Source: JBJHBP01 sp050485645
Lineage (GTDB): Bacteria > Pseudomonadota > Gammaproteobacteria > Steroidobacterales > Rariloculaceae
Reading direction: 5' to 3'
Length of the DNA: 64,000 nucleotides
Assembly: GCA_050485645.1 (NCBI GenBank)
Contig: JBJHBT010000011.1
Location: 1 to 64,000 of the forward strand
The translations under genes were made by a program, and so were the position numbers. The notes under the pieces are model-generated. The model worked only from the letters and a program-made list of their open reading frames with translations. It did no database searches and was not told the DNA's origin. The first letter of the stretch is position 1; each line of letters opens with the position of its first letter. Shown here piece by piece: positions 54,726-62,941 of this stretch.

Positions 54726-55669
54726 TCATAGTCACCGGCGGCGCCGGCTTCATCGGCAGCAATGTGGTGCGGGCACTCAATCGAGCCGGTGAAACCGACA
54801 TCCTGGTCGTTGATGACCTGACGGACGGACGCAAGTTCGCGAATCTGGTCGGCTGCAGCATCAGCGATTACTGGGACCGCGACCTGTTCGCCGCCCGACT
54901 GGAAAGCGGCCTCGGCTTCAGGCCTCGCGCGGTGCTGCATCAGGGCGCCTGCGCGGTGACCACCGAGTGGGATGGCCGCTACATGATGGAGTCCAACTAT
55001 CGATACTCCACAAGGCTGCTGGATTACTGCCTGGCCGAAGGCATCGCGCTGATCTATGCGTCATCGGCGGCTGTGTACGGCGCCGGCCGTGTATTTCGCG
55101 AGGACCAGCCGGAGGCCGAGCGGCCGTTGAACGTCTACGGTTATTCGAAACTGCTGTTCGATCAGTACGTACGCAGACGCCTGGCCAGTGCCAGGTCACA
55201 GATCGTCGGATTGCGCTACTTCAATGTCTATGGTCCCGGCGAAGCGCACAAGGACGGCATGGCCAGCGTTGCCTGCCATCTGTACGGCCAGATTCGCGAT
55301 GATGGTGAGGCACGGCTGTTCGAGGGCAGCGACGGCTATGACGCGGGCGAACAGCGCCGGGATTTCGTCTATGTCGACGACGTTGCCGCCGTCAATCTGT
55401 GGTTTCTGGGACATCCGGACGTGTCCGGCGTGTTCAACGTCGGCACCGGCCGCAGCGCCACCTTCAACGACCTCGCCCGGGCGGTCATCGACTGGTGTGG
55501 CCGCGGCGTGATTCGCTACGTGCCGTTTCCCCGGAGCCTTGTCGGGCGCTACCAGAGCTTCACCGAAGCGGACATGACCGCATTGCGCAACGCCGGATGC
55601 GATACATCGTTCAGGGGTGTGGAAGCCGGCGTGCGCGCCTATCTGGACCGGCTGGCCGGACGTTCGTGA
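54722..55669 (+). CDS. hldD: ADP-L-glycero-D-manno-heptose 6-epimerase
   Basis: A 315-residue short-chain dehydrogenase/reductase (SDR) epimerase. NADP-binding GGAGFIGSN (6-14); catalytic YGYSK (Y-x3-K) near 140; VGLRYFNVYGPGEAHKDGMA and ERRDFVYVDD-like QRRDFVYVDDVAAVN are heptose-epimerase signatures. It makes ADP-L-glycero-beta-D-manno-heptose for LPS inner core. Overlaps the glycosyltransferase gene by four bases and waaF by four. Confidence 0.94.
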   Translation: MIIVTGGAGFIGSNVVRALNRAGETDILVVDDLTDGRKFANLVGCSISDYWDRDLFAARLESGLGFRPRAVLHQGACAVTTEWDGRYMMESNYRYSTRLLDYCLAEGIALIYASSAAVYGAGRVFREDQPEAERPLNVYGYSKLLFDQYVRRRLASARSQIVGLRYFNVYGPGEAHKDGMASVACHLYGQIRDDGEARLFEGSDGYDAGEQRRDFVYVDDVAAVNLWFLGHPDVSGVFNVGTGRSATFNDLARAVIDWCGRGVIRYVPFPRSLVGRYQSFTEADMTALRNAGCDTSFRGVEAGVRAYLDRLAGRS

Positions 55670-56739
55670 GCACGGCTTCGAGGCTGCTGGTGGTCGGCCC
55701 GTCCTGGGTCGGCGACATGGTGATGGCCCAGGCGCTGTACCGTGAGTTGAAGCAGCGCGAGCCGGACCGGGATATCGACGTGCTCGCGCCGGGCTGGTCG
55801 GCGCCGGTCATTGCGCGCATGCCCCAGGTGCGCAGGACCGTCGAGCTGCCCGTTGCCCATGGTGAGCTGGCATTGCGTCGGCGTTGGCGTGTCGCCGGCG
55901 CGCTGGCCGCGACCGGCTATGCGCGCGCCATCGTACTGCCGCGTTCGCTGAAGGCGGCGCTGGTGCCGTGGCTGGCCGGTATACCGGTGCGAACCGGCTA
56001 TCGGGGCGAATTCCGCTACGGCGTGATCAACGACATCCGACCGTTCGATGCCGTCGTGCTGGACCAGACGGTCAAGCGCTTTGTTGCGCTGGCGCCGGAT
56101 TCGTCCACCGAGCCGCCACCCGTGGCTGATCCGCCGGCACCCTCACTGCGCGTGGACGCGGCCAATCAGACGCAGCTCGCCGCCCGGTTTGAAGTGCCCG
56201 GCGGGCGGCCCCTGGCGGCGCTGATGCCGGGTGCGGAGTACGGGGAGGCGAAACGCTGGCCCACCGACCGGTTCGCCGAACTGGCCCGGCGTCTGGTGCG
56301 CGACGGCTGGGCGGTCGTCGTGCTGGGGTCGGCCAGGGAGCGGCCACTGGGCGAGCAGATTCAGGCGCGCGCGGCACATCCGCTGGTGCGCAGCCTGTGT
56401 GGTGACACGACACTGGGCGATGCCGTGGATCTGCTCGCGCTGGCCCGGGTGGCCGTCAGCAACGACTCCGGGTTGATGCACATCGCCGCTGCCGTCGATA
56501 CTCACGTCATCGCGATCTACGGCTCGTCATCACCCGCGTTCACACCACCACTCACCGAAAGACGCACAGTGATCCACCTCGACCTCGAGTGCAGTCCATG
56601 CTGGCAGCGCAGCTGTCCGCTTTCCCATCTGAACTGTCTGCGCGGTATCGACGTGGAGACGGTACATGCGGCTGTCGCGGCTGCCGATGGTGGCGCCGGT
56701 GCGGCCTCCGGTATCGGTGCCGGCGAGGCGTGGCAATGA
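55666..56739 (+). CDS. waaF: ADP-heptose:LPS heptosyltransferase (WaaF-like)
   Basis: A 357-residue GT9-family enzyme from GTG 55666. LLVVGPSWVGDMVMAQALYR is the acceptor loop with the conserved Asp; ALMPGAEYGEAKRWP and SNDSGLMHIAAAV form the ADP-heptose site. It adds the second heptose of the inner core. GTGA overlap with hldD, ATGA overlap with kdkA, so one operon. Confidence 0.9.
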   Translation: MSTASRLLVVGPSWVGDMVMAQALYRELKQREPDRDIDVLAPGWSAPVIARMPQVRRTVELPVAHGELALRRRWRVAGALAATGYARAIVLPRSLKAALVPWLAGIPVRTGYRGEFRYGVINDIRPFDAVVLDQTVKRFVALAPDSSTEPPPVADPPAPSLRVDAANQTQLAARFEVPGGRPLAALMPGAEYGEAKRWPTDRFAELARRLVRDGWAVVVLGSARERPLGEQIQARAAHPLVRSLCGDTTLGDAVDLLALARVAVSNDSGLMHIAAAVDTHVIAIYGSSSPAFTPPLTERRTVIHLDLECSPCWQRSCPLSHLNCLRGIDVETVHAAVAAADGGAGAASGIGAGEAWQ

Positions 56740-57452
56740 GTACCGACCCCGGCGTGCTGCACAGCGGCAGCGCAGCGATGCTTTTTGATGCCGGTGAGCA
56801 GACGGTATCGGAACAGTGGTTCGAGCGTGACTACTGGCACGGTCGCGATGCGGTCGTGGATCAGGCGCTGGGGCGGGGTACCGTGCTCGTCGTCAGGCAC
56901 GACGCGCAGACCTGGGTGTTGCGGCACTATCATCGCGGCGGGATGGTGTCCCGTTTCGTGCACGACCACTACCTGTGGCTGGGCCTGGAACGGACGCGGG
57001 CATTCCGCGAATGGCGGTTGCTGCGGCAGCTGTTCGACATCGGTCTGCCGGTGCCGCGGCCGGTTGCAGCGCGCGTGGTCCGTCAGGGCCCCCTGTACCA
57101 GGCAGACATCATTACCGAGTACCTGGCCGATGCGCGTGCCCTGGCTTCCTTCCTCAGGGAAGGGCGTGTCACGTCACGGCAGTGGGAAGACATCGGGCGG
57201 GTGGTACATGAGTTTCATCGTCATGGCGTCGATCACCCTGACCTGACCGCCCACAACATCCTGCTCGATTCGCAGGGCCGCGTTTATCTTGTCGACTTCG
57301 ACAAGGCCGGCATCCGGCGGCCGGGGCGGTGGCGCCAGGCCGGGGTCGCCCGACTACAGCGATCGCTGCGCAAAGTTGCGCTGGAGACCGGCATATCGTT
57401 CGCCGAGGACGACTGGCAGGCGCTGAAGGCCGGTTACCACAACGCGGGCTGA
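56736..57452 (+). CDS. kdkA: 3-deoxy-D-manno-octulosonate kinase
   Basis: A 238-residue kinase of the KdkA/RfaP group. It has the ATP-site strand WVLRHYHRGGMVSRF, the catalytic loop VDHPDLTAHNILLD (Asp as base) and the metal motif VDFDKAGIR in place of DFG. It phosphorylates Kdo in lipid A-Kdo. KdkA is typical of bacteria with a single Kdo. Last gene of the LPS run. Confidence 0.9.
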   Translation: MSTDPGVLHSGSAAMLFDAGEQTVSEQWFERDYWHGRDAVVDQALGRGTVLVVRHDAQTWVLRHYHRGGMVSRFVHDHYLWLGLERTRAFREWRLLRQLFDIGLPVPRPVAARVVRQGPLYQADIITEYLADARALASFLREGRVTSRQWEDIGRVVHEFHRHGVDHPDLTAHNILLDSQGRVYLVDFDKAGIRRPGRWRQAGVARLQRSLRKVALETGISFAEDDWQALKAGYHNAG

Positions 57453-57516
57453 CACGACCCGGCCGGCGCGGTCTTTGCGCCGACGCGCGAACGCGATCGG
57501 CGGTGCAACCCCGTGA

Positions 57517-58449
57517 TCAGCGACTTCGATACAGGTCCGGATAGGGTGGTGGCCGGCCTTTGAACTTGCGGTACGTCCACAGGTACTGATCGGGTGCCAG
57601 TCGGATGTAGTCCTCGAGCAGCCGGTTCAACCGGCGCGTGTCCTCCACCGGGTCGTCTGAAGGGAATCCTTCCAGCGGGGGGCTGATGTCGACAACGTAA
57701 CCCGAATCGTCGGGCAGGCGGCGGAAGAAGTAGGTCAGCACCGGGGCGCCGGACAGTCGCGCAAACTTGCTGGTCGCCACATTCGATATCGCCGCTTCAC
57801 CAAAGAACGGCAGCAGGACACCCTGATTGCCAACGTAGCTCTGGTCGGGCACGTAGGCGATGATTCTGCGGTTCTTCAGTGCCCGCAGCAGCGCGCGCAC
57901 ATTGTCCCGCGGAATCTGCTCGCCGGCGAATCGACTGCGACCGCGCCGGATCATGGTGTCGATGAACGGATTGTCCTGCGGCCTGTACATGAACACGCAG
58001 CCCGGGATCAGGTCCTGGAACAGCGCGCAGCAGGTTTCTATCGTGGTGAAATGGGCGGTGAAGATGATCGCGCCGCGGCCGTCGCGGACCACTTTCTCCA
58101 GGTGCTCTCGGCCATTGATCGCCACCAGCCGGCGCAGCTTCTCTATCGGTGCGAACCAGCCCAGCCCCATTTCCACAAACGATGCACCGATGGCCTCGAA
58201 GTGCCGCCGGAGTAGCGTCCGGCGCTGTGCAATGGAAAGCTCCGGGAAACAGATCTCCAGATTGCGTGCCGCATTGCGGCGTTCGCGCGTATTGAATCGG
58301 CCGGCGAGGCGACCGAGCGCCTTACCGATGCGAATCTGCCATCGGAACGGCAGCAGCACCACCGCGCGCATCAGCAGCCAGAGCAGCCAAGCGGGCCAGT
58401 AGCGCGGTGCGCGGAACCTGGACAGCGAGAGTTCGTTGGATGGCGTCAT
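57517..58449 (-). CDS. Lipid A lauroyl/myristoyl acyltransferase (LpxL/HtrB family)
   Basis: A 310-residue membrane acyltransferase. An N-terminal membrane segment (about 18-36) precedes the HX4E motif HFTTIE, with FVEMGLGWFAP and YVPDQSYVGNQGVLLPFFGE conserved. It adds a secondary acyl chain to Kdo-lipid A. LpxL and LpxM cannot be told apart by eye. ATG 58449 fits the family; the longer frame is unlikely. Convergent with kdkA. Confidence 0.9.
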   Translation of the reverse strand: MTPSNELSLSRFRAPRYWPAWLLWLLMRAVVLLPFRWQIRIGKALGRLAGRFNTRERRNAARNLEICFPELSIAQRRTLLRRHFEAIGASFVEMGLGWFAPIEKLRRLVAINGREHLEKVVRDGRGAIIFTAHFTTIETCCALFQDLIPGCVFMYRPQDNPFIDTMIRRGRSRFAGEQIPRDNVRALLRALKNRRIIAYVPDQSYVGNQGVLLPFFGEAAISNVATSKFARLSGAPVLTYFFRRLPDDSGYVVDISPPLEGFPSDDPVEDTRRLNRLLEDYIRLAPDQYLWTYRKFKGRPPPYPDLYRSR

Positions 58450-58634
58450 GAGCGGGGCCGATACCCGGGGGGCGGCCCGAGGGCCTGACTGGACGCGGAT
58501 TCTACCAGTGCCGATGGTGCCCGCGCTGCCAATGGTCTCTTTCTCCGCGGCTGAAACTGGAACCGCGAGCGCTTGTAATGCTCTAATTGGCATCCATATC
58601 TGAGAACCTGCATGGATAGCTGACTGGAGATCTC

Positions 58635-59519
58635 ATGAAGCGGATTGCGCTCTTTCTTGCCACGAACATTGCCGTACTGGTGGTGCTTGCAGTCGTCATG
58701 CGGCTGTTGGGCATACAGTCGATTCTGGATGAGACCGGAACGAATCTGGATCTTCGGGCGCTGCTGATTTTCTCCGCGGTCATTGGCTTTGCCGGTTCGT
58801 TCATTTCGTTGGCCATCTCGAAGTGGTCGGCCAAGCGCATGACCGGTGCCCGCGTCATCGAGACGCCGCGCAACGCCACCGAGAGCTGGTTGCTCAATAC
58901 CGTTCAGCGCCAGGCCCAGGCTGCCGGCATCGGCTGCCCGGAGGTGGCCGTCTATGATTCGCGGGATGTGAACGCTTTCGCCACCGGCTGGAATCGCAAC
59001 AAGGCATTGGTGGCGGTGAGCACCGGACTGCTCAGTCAGATGAACGAGCGCGAAGTCGAGGCGGTTCTGGCCCATGAAGTCAGCCATGTCGCCAACGGGG
59101 ACATGGTTACGCTGGCGCTCATACAGGGCGTGGTGAACACATTCGTCGTGTTTCTCTCCCGTGTCATCGGCTTTCTCGTCGATCGGCTGGTGTTCCGCAA
59201 CGAACGCGGTGTCGGGCCGGGATTTTTCATCGTCAGCATCGTTGCACAGATCGTGCTCGGCATTCTCGCCAGCACCATCGTGATGTGGTTCTCGAGACTG
59301 CGTGAGTACCGTGCCGATGCCGGTGGCGCGAAACTGGCAGGGCGCGAGAACATGATCAGCGCGCTCGACAAGCTGCGTCGAATCCATCAGCCCAGCGATC
59401 TGCCGGAGTCCATGCAGGCATTCGGCATCAATTCCGGCCACATGGCGGGATTCAAACGGCTGTTCATGTCCCATCCGCCAATCGAGGAGCGAATTGCCGC
59501 GTTGCGGAATCAGGGTTGA
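58635..59519 (+). CDS. htpX: Membrane metalloprotease HtpX
   Basis: A 294-residue M48 protease with four membrane helices (two N-terminal, two near 160-215). The zinc motif HEVSH is at 147-151 and the third ligand Glu lies in SRLREYRADAGGAKLAG. It degrades damaged inner-membrane proteins together with FtsH. Ribosome site GGAG (58627). Often heat- or CpxR-regulated; no site identified here. The next frame starts near its stop. Confidence 0.94.
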   Translation: MKRIALFLATNIAVLVVLAVVMRLLGIQSILDETGTNLDLRALLIFSAVIGFAGSFISLAISKWSAKRMTGARVIETPRNATESWLLNTVQRQAQAAGIGCPEVAVYDSRDVNAFATGWNRNKALVAVSTGLLSQMNEREVEAVLAHEVSHVANGDMVTLALIQGVVNTFVVFLSRVIGFLVDRLVFRNERGVGPGFFIVSIVAQIVLGILASTIVMWFSRLREYRADAGGAKLAGRENMISALDKLRRIHQPSDLPESMQAFGINSGHMAGFKRLFMSHPPIEERIAALRNQG

Positions 59520-59575
59520 GCGGAGTTCGTGATGTCAGGGACAGTCCGGCCTTCGCCACGGCGAAGTCGACAGCG

Positions 59576-60094
59576 ATGAAGCGGGTCCGGGTCGCTCTGC
59601 TGCTGAGCGTATTGCTGTGTAGTCCGGTGGTGCCGGCCGCCGCGCAGCAGGCGCTGGCTTCCCACATTCAGACCGCCGACCTGGTGCTGGTGGAGAAATC
59701 GAACCGCGTGCTTCACCTGATGCGGAACGGCGAGGCGCTGCGCACGTTTCCGATTTCCCTGGGGTTGATGCCGGAAGGGCACAAGGAACGATCCGGCGAC
59801 TTTCGTACGCCGGAAGGACGCTACCGGCTCACTGCACGCAACACGGACAGCGCGTACTTTCTGTCCATACTGGTTTCCTATCCGAATGAGCGGGATCGGT
59901 CGCATGCCCGTTCCCTGGGCGTGGATCCCGGCGGCGCGATCATGATTCACGGTACGCCGAACGTACCCCGCTACGAGGAAAGCAGCTATCAGGGCTGGGA
60001 CTGGACCGATGGCTGCATAGCCGTGTCCAACGCGGACATGATCGATATCTGGCTGATGACCCGTGAGGGCACACCGATCGAGATACGCCCTTGA
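59576..60094 (+). CDS. L,D-transpeptidase, YkuD family
   Basis: A 172-residue protein with signal peptide (LLLSVLLCSPVVPAAAQQ) followed by a YkuD domain. LVLVEKSNRVLHLMRNGE is the usual opening; AIMIHGTPN and TDGCIAVSNADM hold the catalytic His and Cys (H-x-Gly...S/TxGC). It makes 3-3 or lipoprotein links in peptidoglycan. ATG 59576 is preferred over 59516 because the signal peptide starts there. 57 bp after htpX. Confidence 0.9.
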   Translation: MKRVRVALLLSVLLCSPVVPAAAQQALASHIQTADLVLVEKSNRVLHLMRNGEALRTFPISLGLMPEGHKERSGDFRTPEGRYRLTARNTDSAYFLSILVSYPNERDRSHARSLGVDPGGAIMIHGTPNVPRYEESSYQGWDWTDGCIAVSNADMIDIWLMTREGTPIEIRP

Positions 60095-60110
60095 GGCGAA
60101 AGGACGCGCG

Positions 60111-61469
60111 ATGGATGCGCTGATCGAACCGCAGGGCAGTCTCGAGATTCTGTCGCATTCCGAAGTGCGGCAGTTGCGTGACGCCGGCGCAGGTGGCCTG
60201 TACCAGATCTGGCGGCAGTGTTCGCTGGCCATCCTCAACTCCGGCGCCGAGGACGATGACGTTCGCCGCATTCTGCGCGCCAACGAGAAATTCGATATCG
60301 AAATCGTTCCGCAGGAGCGTGGTATCGCGCTGCGTCTGAGCAACGCGCCGGACAGCGCCTTCGTCGATGGCAAGATGGTGCGCGGCATACGTGAGCAGCT
60401 CTTCGCGGTATTGCGTGATCTGCTTTACACGCATGATGAGATCCATAACAGCAGGCGTTTCGACCCTGGCAACTCTTCCGGCATCACCGATGCGGTGTTT
60501 CACATCCTGCGTAACGCGCGTGTGCTGCACCCGCGCATGGAGCCGCGTCTGGTGGTGTGCTGGGGCGGACACGCGATCAGCCGCATCGAATACGATTACA
60601 CCAAGGAAGTCGGCTACGCGCTCGGGCTGCGCGGTCTTGATGTGTGCACGGGCTGCGGCGCGGGCGCGATGAAGGGGCCGATGAAGGGCGCGACACTGGG
60701 TCACGCCAAGCAGCGAATCCGTGATGGCCGCTATCTCGGGCTGACCGAGCCCACGATCATCGCGGCGGAAAGCCCGAATCCGATCGTCAACGAACTCGTG
60801 ATTCTGCCCGACATGGAAAAGCGGCTGGAAGCCTTCGTGCGTGTCGCGCACGGCATCGTCGTGTTTCCAGGCGGTGTCGGGACGGCGGAAGAGATTCTGT
60901 ATCTGCTGGGCATTCTGCTCAGCGACAACAATGAGGGCGCGTGTCTGCCGCTTGTTTTCTCAGGCCCTCCCTCGAGCCGCGGCTATTTCGAGCTGATGCA
61001 CGAGTTCATCGGCCGCACGCTGGGAGAGAAGGCGCAGCGCCTCTACAGCGTTGTGCTTGGTGATCCCGCGGAAGTCGCCCGGCGGGTGCATCAGGGTGTT
61101 GAGCAGGTGCGTGAGTTCCGCGTCAGCACCGACGATGCCTACTACTACAACTGGCTACTGAATATCGGGCTGGAATTTCAGACGCCCTTCGACGCAACAC
61201 ACGAAAACATGGCGAAACTGGATCTCAGCGCCGACCTGCCGGCAAGTGAATTGGCCGTCAACCTGCGTCGGGCGTTTTCCGGGATCGTTGCCGGCAATGT
61301 TCGCGAGGCGGGCATCCGTCTCGTCGAGGAATACGGACCCTTCGAACTGCGCGGCGACAGGGTGATCATTGCCGCGCTCGATCAGCTCCTTGCCGACTTC
61401 GTTGCGTCACGGCGTATGCGACTGTCTGATCCGGCAACGTATGTGCCCTGCTATCGAATCGTGTCCTGA
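60111..61469 (+). CDS. ppnN: Pyrimidine/purine nucleotide 5'-monophosphate nucleosidase
   Basis: A 452-residue protein of the PpnN (YgdH) family with a LOG-like core. GGHAISRIEYDYTKEVGYALG and FPGGVGTAEEILYLLG are the nucleotide-binding and catalytic motifs. The N- and C-terminal extensions that bind (p)ppGpp in E. coli PpnN are present by length. It cleaves the N-glycosidic bond of nucleoside monophosphates. The ATG at 60111 follows AAAGGA. Confidence 0.9.
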   Translation: MDALIEPQGSLEILSHSEVRQLRDAGAGGLYQIWRQCSLAILNSGAEDDDVRRILRANEKFDIEIVPQERGIALRLSNAPDSAFVDGKMVRGIREQLFAVLRDLLYTHDEIHNSRRFDPGNSSGITDAVFHILRNARVLHPRMEPRLVVCWGGHAISRIEYDYTKEVGYALGLRGLDVCTGCGAGAMKGPMKGATLGHAKQRIRDGRYLGLTEPTIIAAESPNPIVNELVILPDMEKRLEAFVRVAHGIVVFPGGVGTAEEILYLLGILLSDNNEGACLPLVFSGPPSSRGYFELMHEFIGRTLGEKAQRLYSVVLGDPAEVARRVHQGVEQVREFRVSTDDAYYYNWLLNIGLEFQTPFDATHENMAKLDLSADLPASELAVNLRRAFSGIVAGNVREAGIRLVEEYGPFELRGDRVIIAALDQLLADFVASRRMRLSDPATYVPCYRIVS

Positions 61470-61573
61470 CGAATCGTACCGTGATTTTTCTGATTGTTGC
61501 CGATTAGGTTAACTTGCCTGTCACTGTGCGATTCGCGTGATCATCCTCCGCAGTTGTCTGTGACTCAGTTCCT

Positions 61574-61936
61574 GTGAATCCCATCCTCGCAGCGCTAACC
61601 TTTTTCGCACCTGCCATTGGACTTTCGTCGGGTGCGATGAGTCGACAAAAATCACATCTTTTCCGACCGCCTCTGTATCACCGCCACGAGTCCGCTGGTT
61701 CGGGGAGCGGTGGGGTTGGCCCAGGCGCGTCTCCCGCGGTGCCGCAAGTCACCGACAGTGAGCGACAGAGCTGGGATGCCTATCGGCGCTGGCTGGCACG
61801 CACCGGAGACAAGGCACCTGTGGAGCGCACGCCGCTGGACCCTTCGATCTACAGCTGGAAGGGTTACAACAACTGGGCGGACAGGATTCGCCAGAACTGG
61901 AATTCCGACGACAAGGATCAGAACGGTAAGACCTGA
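61574..61936 (+). CDS. Small hypothetical protein, 120 aa
   Basis: From GTG 61574 (or ATG 61637 inside, giving 99 aa). A Ser/Gly/Pro-rich N-terminal part is followed by a more ordered Trp/Tyr-rich end (SWDAYRRWLARTGDKAP, SWKGYNNWADRIRQNW). No membrane or signal that I trust. Not a known family. It follows ppnN, same strand, and is convergent with the parA-like gene, 34 bp away. Confidence 0.45.
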   Translation: MNPILAALTFFAPAIGLSSGAMSRQKSHLFRPPLYHRHESAGSGSGGVGPGASPAVPQVTDSERQSWDAYRRWLARTGDKAPVERTPLDPSIYSWKGYNNWADRIRQNWNSDDKDQNGKT

Positions 61937-61969
61937 TGCCAGACGGCGCCGGTTGGTGTCCGGGGCATA

Positions 61970-62683
61970 TCAGGATAGGTCGTCACGTCGGAACGCGGTG
62001 GCCAGACTGCTGTTCGAAGTGAAGCCGCTGCCGGAAGAAGTTGGCTGCAGCCATTCGGTGAGCGGTTCCCAGTCGGCCAGGTCCTTGAACACGCGCCAGC
62101 GTGGCATCTCGTGAACACCTATACCCAGCTCAGCTGAACGCACGTAGTTCTGCGTGTCGCGCAGTGTCGTGATCAGTGGAATGTCCAGGCTGGCCAGAAA
62201 GCGCATCAGCGACTGGGAAACCAGCGTATTGACCCTGACGCGATTGGCAATGATGCCGATGCGTTTCTCGGAGCGCCGGATCTTGGCCACCAGCAGCAGG
62301 TCTGCAATGCACTTCGCCGAGGCGTGGATGTCGTTTTCCGACGGCATGACCGGCACCAGGATGGCGTCGGCGCCACGAGTGATCTCCGGCAGGCTCTGGG
62401 TAACGATGGCGGCCGGCGTATCGACGACTACCGTGCTGCAATCGGCCGGGACGCGCAATTGCCAGCTGCGGGTGACGTTCGCGGATCGCTCATAGGCAGC
62501 GATGCCGTGTATGGACGGGTATTCGGCGGCACGCCTGCGCAGCCATCGCGCGCTGGAACCCTGTGGATCAAGATCCATCAGAGCCACGTTCTGTCCGGTG
62601 GATGCAAACCAGGCGGCGAGGTTGGTTGCCACTGTCGTTTTCCCGGCTCCACCCTTGGTATTCAGTATCACGATTCGTTGCAT
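61970..62683 (-). CDS. ParA/MinD-type ATPase, orphan
   Basis: A 237-residue ParA-family ATPase. The deviant Walker A KGGAGKTTVATNLA begins at residue 10; ALMDLDPQGSSARWL carries the Asp after Walker A', and TVVVDTPAAI the switch. It lacks the N-terminal HTH found in plasmid ParA. No parB or parS-like site is visible beside it. It may position another cargo (for example a chemoreceptor or flagellar cluster) or act as a lone partitioning ATPase. Neighbours give no clear clue. Confidence 0.8.
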   Translation of the reverse strand: MQRIVILNTKGGAGKTTVATNLAAWFASTGQNVALMDLDPQGSSARWLRRRAAEYPSIHGIAAYERSANVTRSWQLRVPADCSTVVVDTPAAIVTQSLPEITRGADAILVPVMPSENDIHASAKCIADLLLVAKIRRSEKRIGIIANRVRVNTLVSQSLMRFLASLDIPLITTLRDTQNYVRSAELGIGVHEMPRWRVFKDLADWEPLTEWLQPTSSGSGFTSNSSLATAFRRDDLS

Positions 62684-62941
62684 GGCGTGAACTTACAATA
62701 AGTAAAACGCTTTGTCGCCAGCCGGTTGGGGCTTTTGAGAGTTTATTCACAGAGCCGCGCGGTGCCGCTTGCCGATAATGCGCTCTCATCATGGAAGTAC
62801 TGTTGCAATACCTGGATGAGCTGGACGACCTGCTGGCCATGGCCGTGGCAAGGCTGCAGCTCCATCGGCCCTTGATTTGTCGCCGGACGGCCCCATCCTA
62901 CCCGGATGTCTTTGCGGACGAATGGCAAATGGGAGGCGTCG

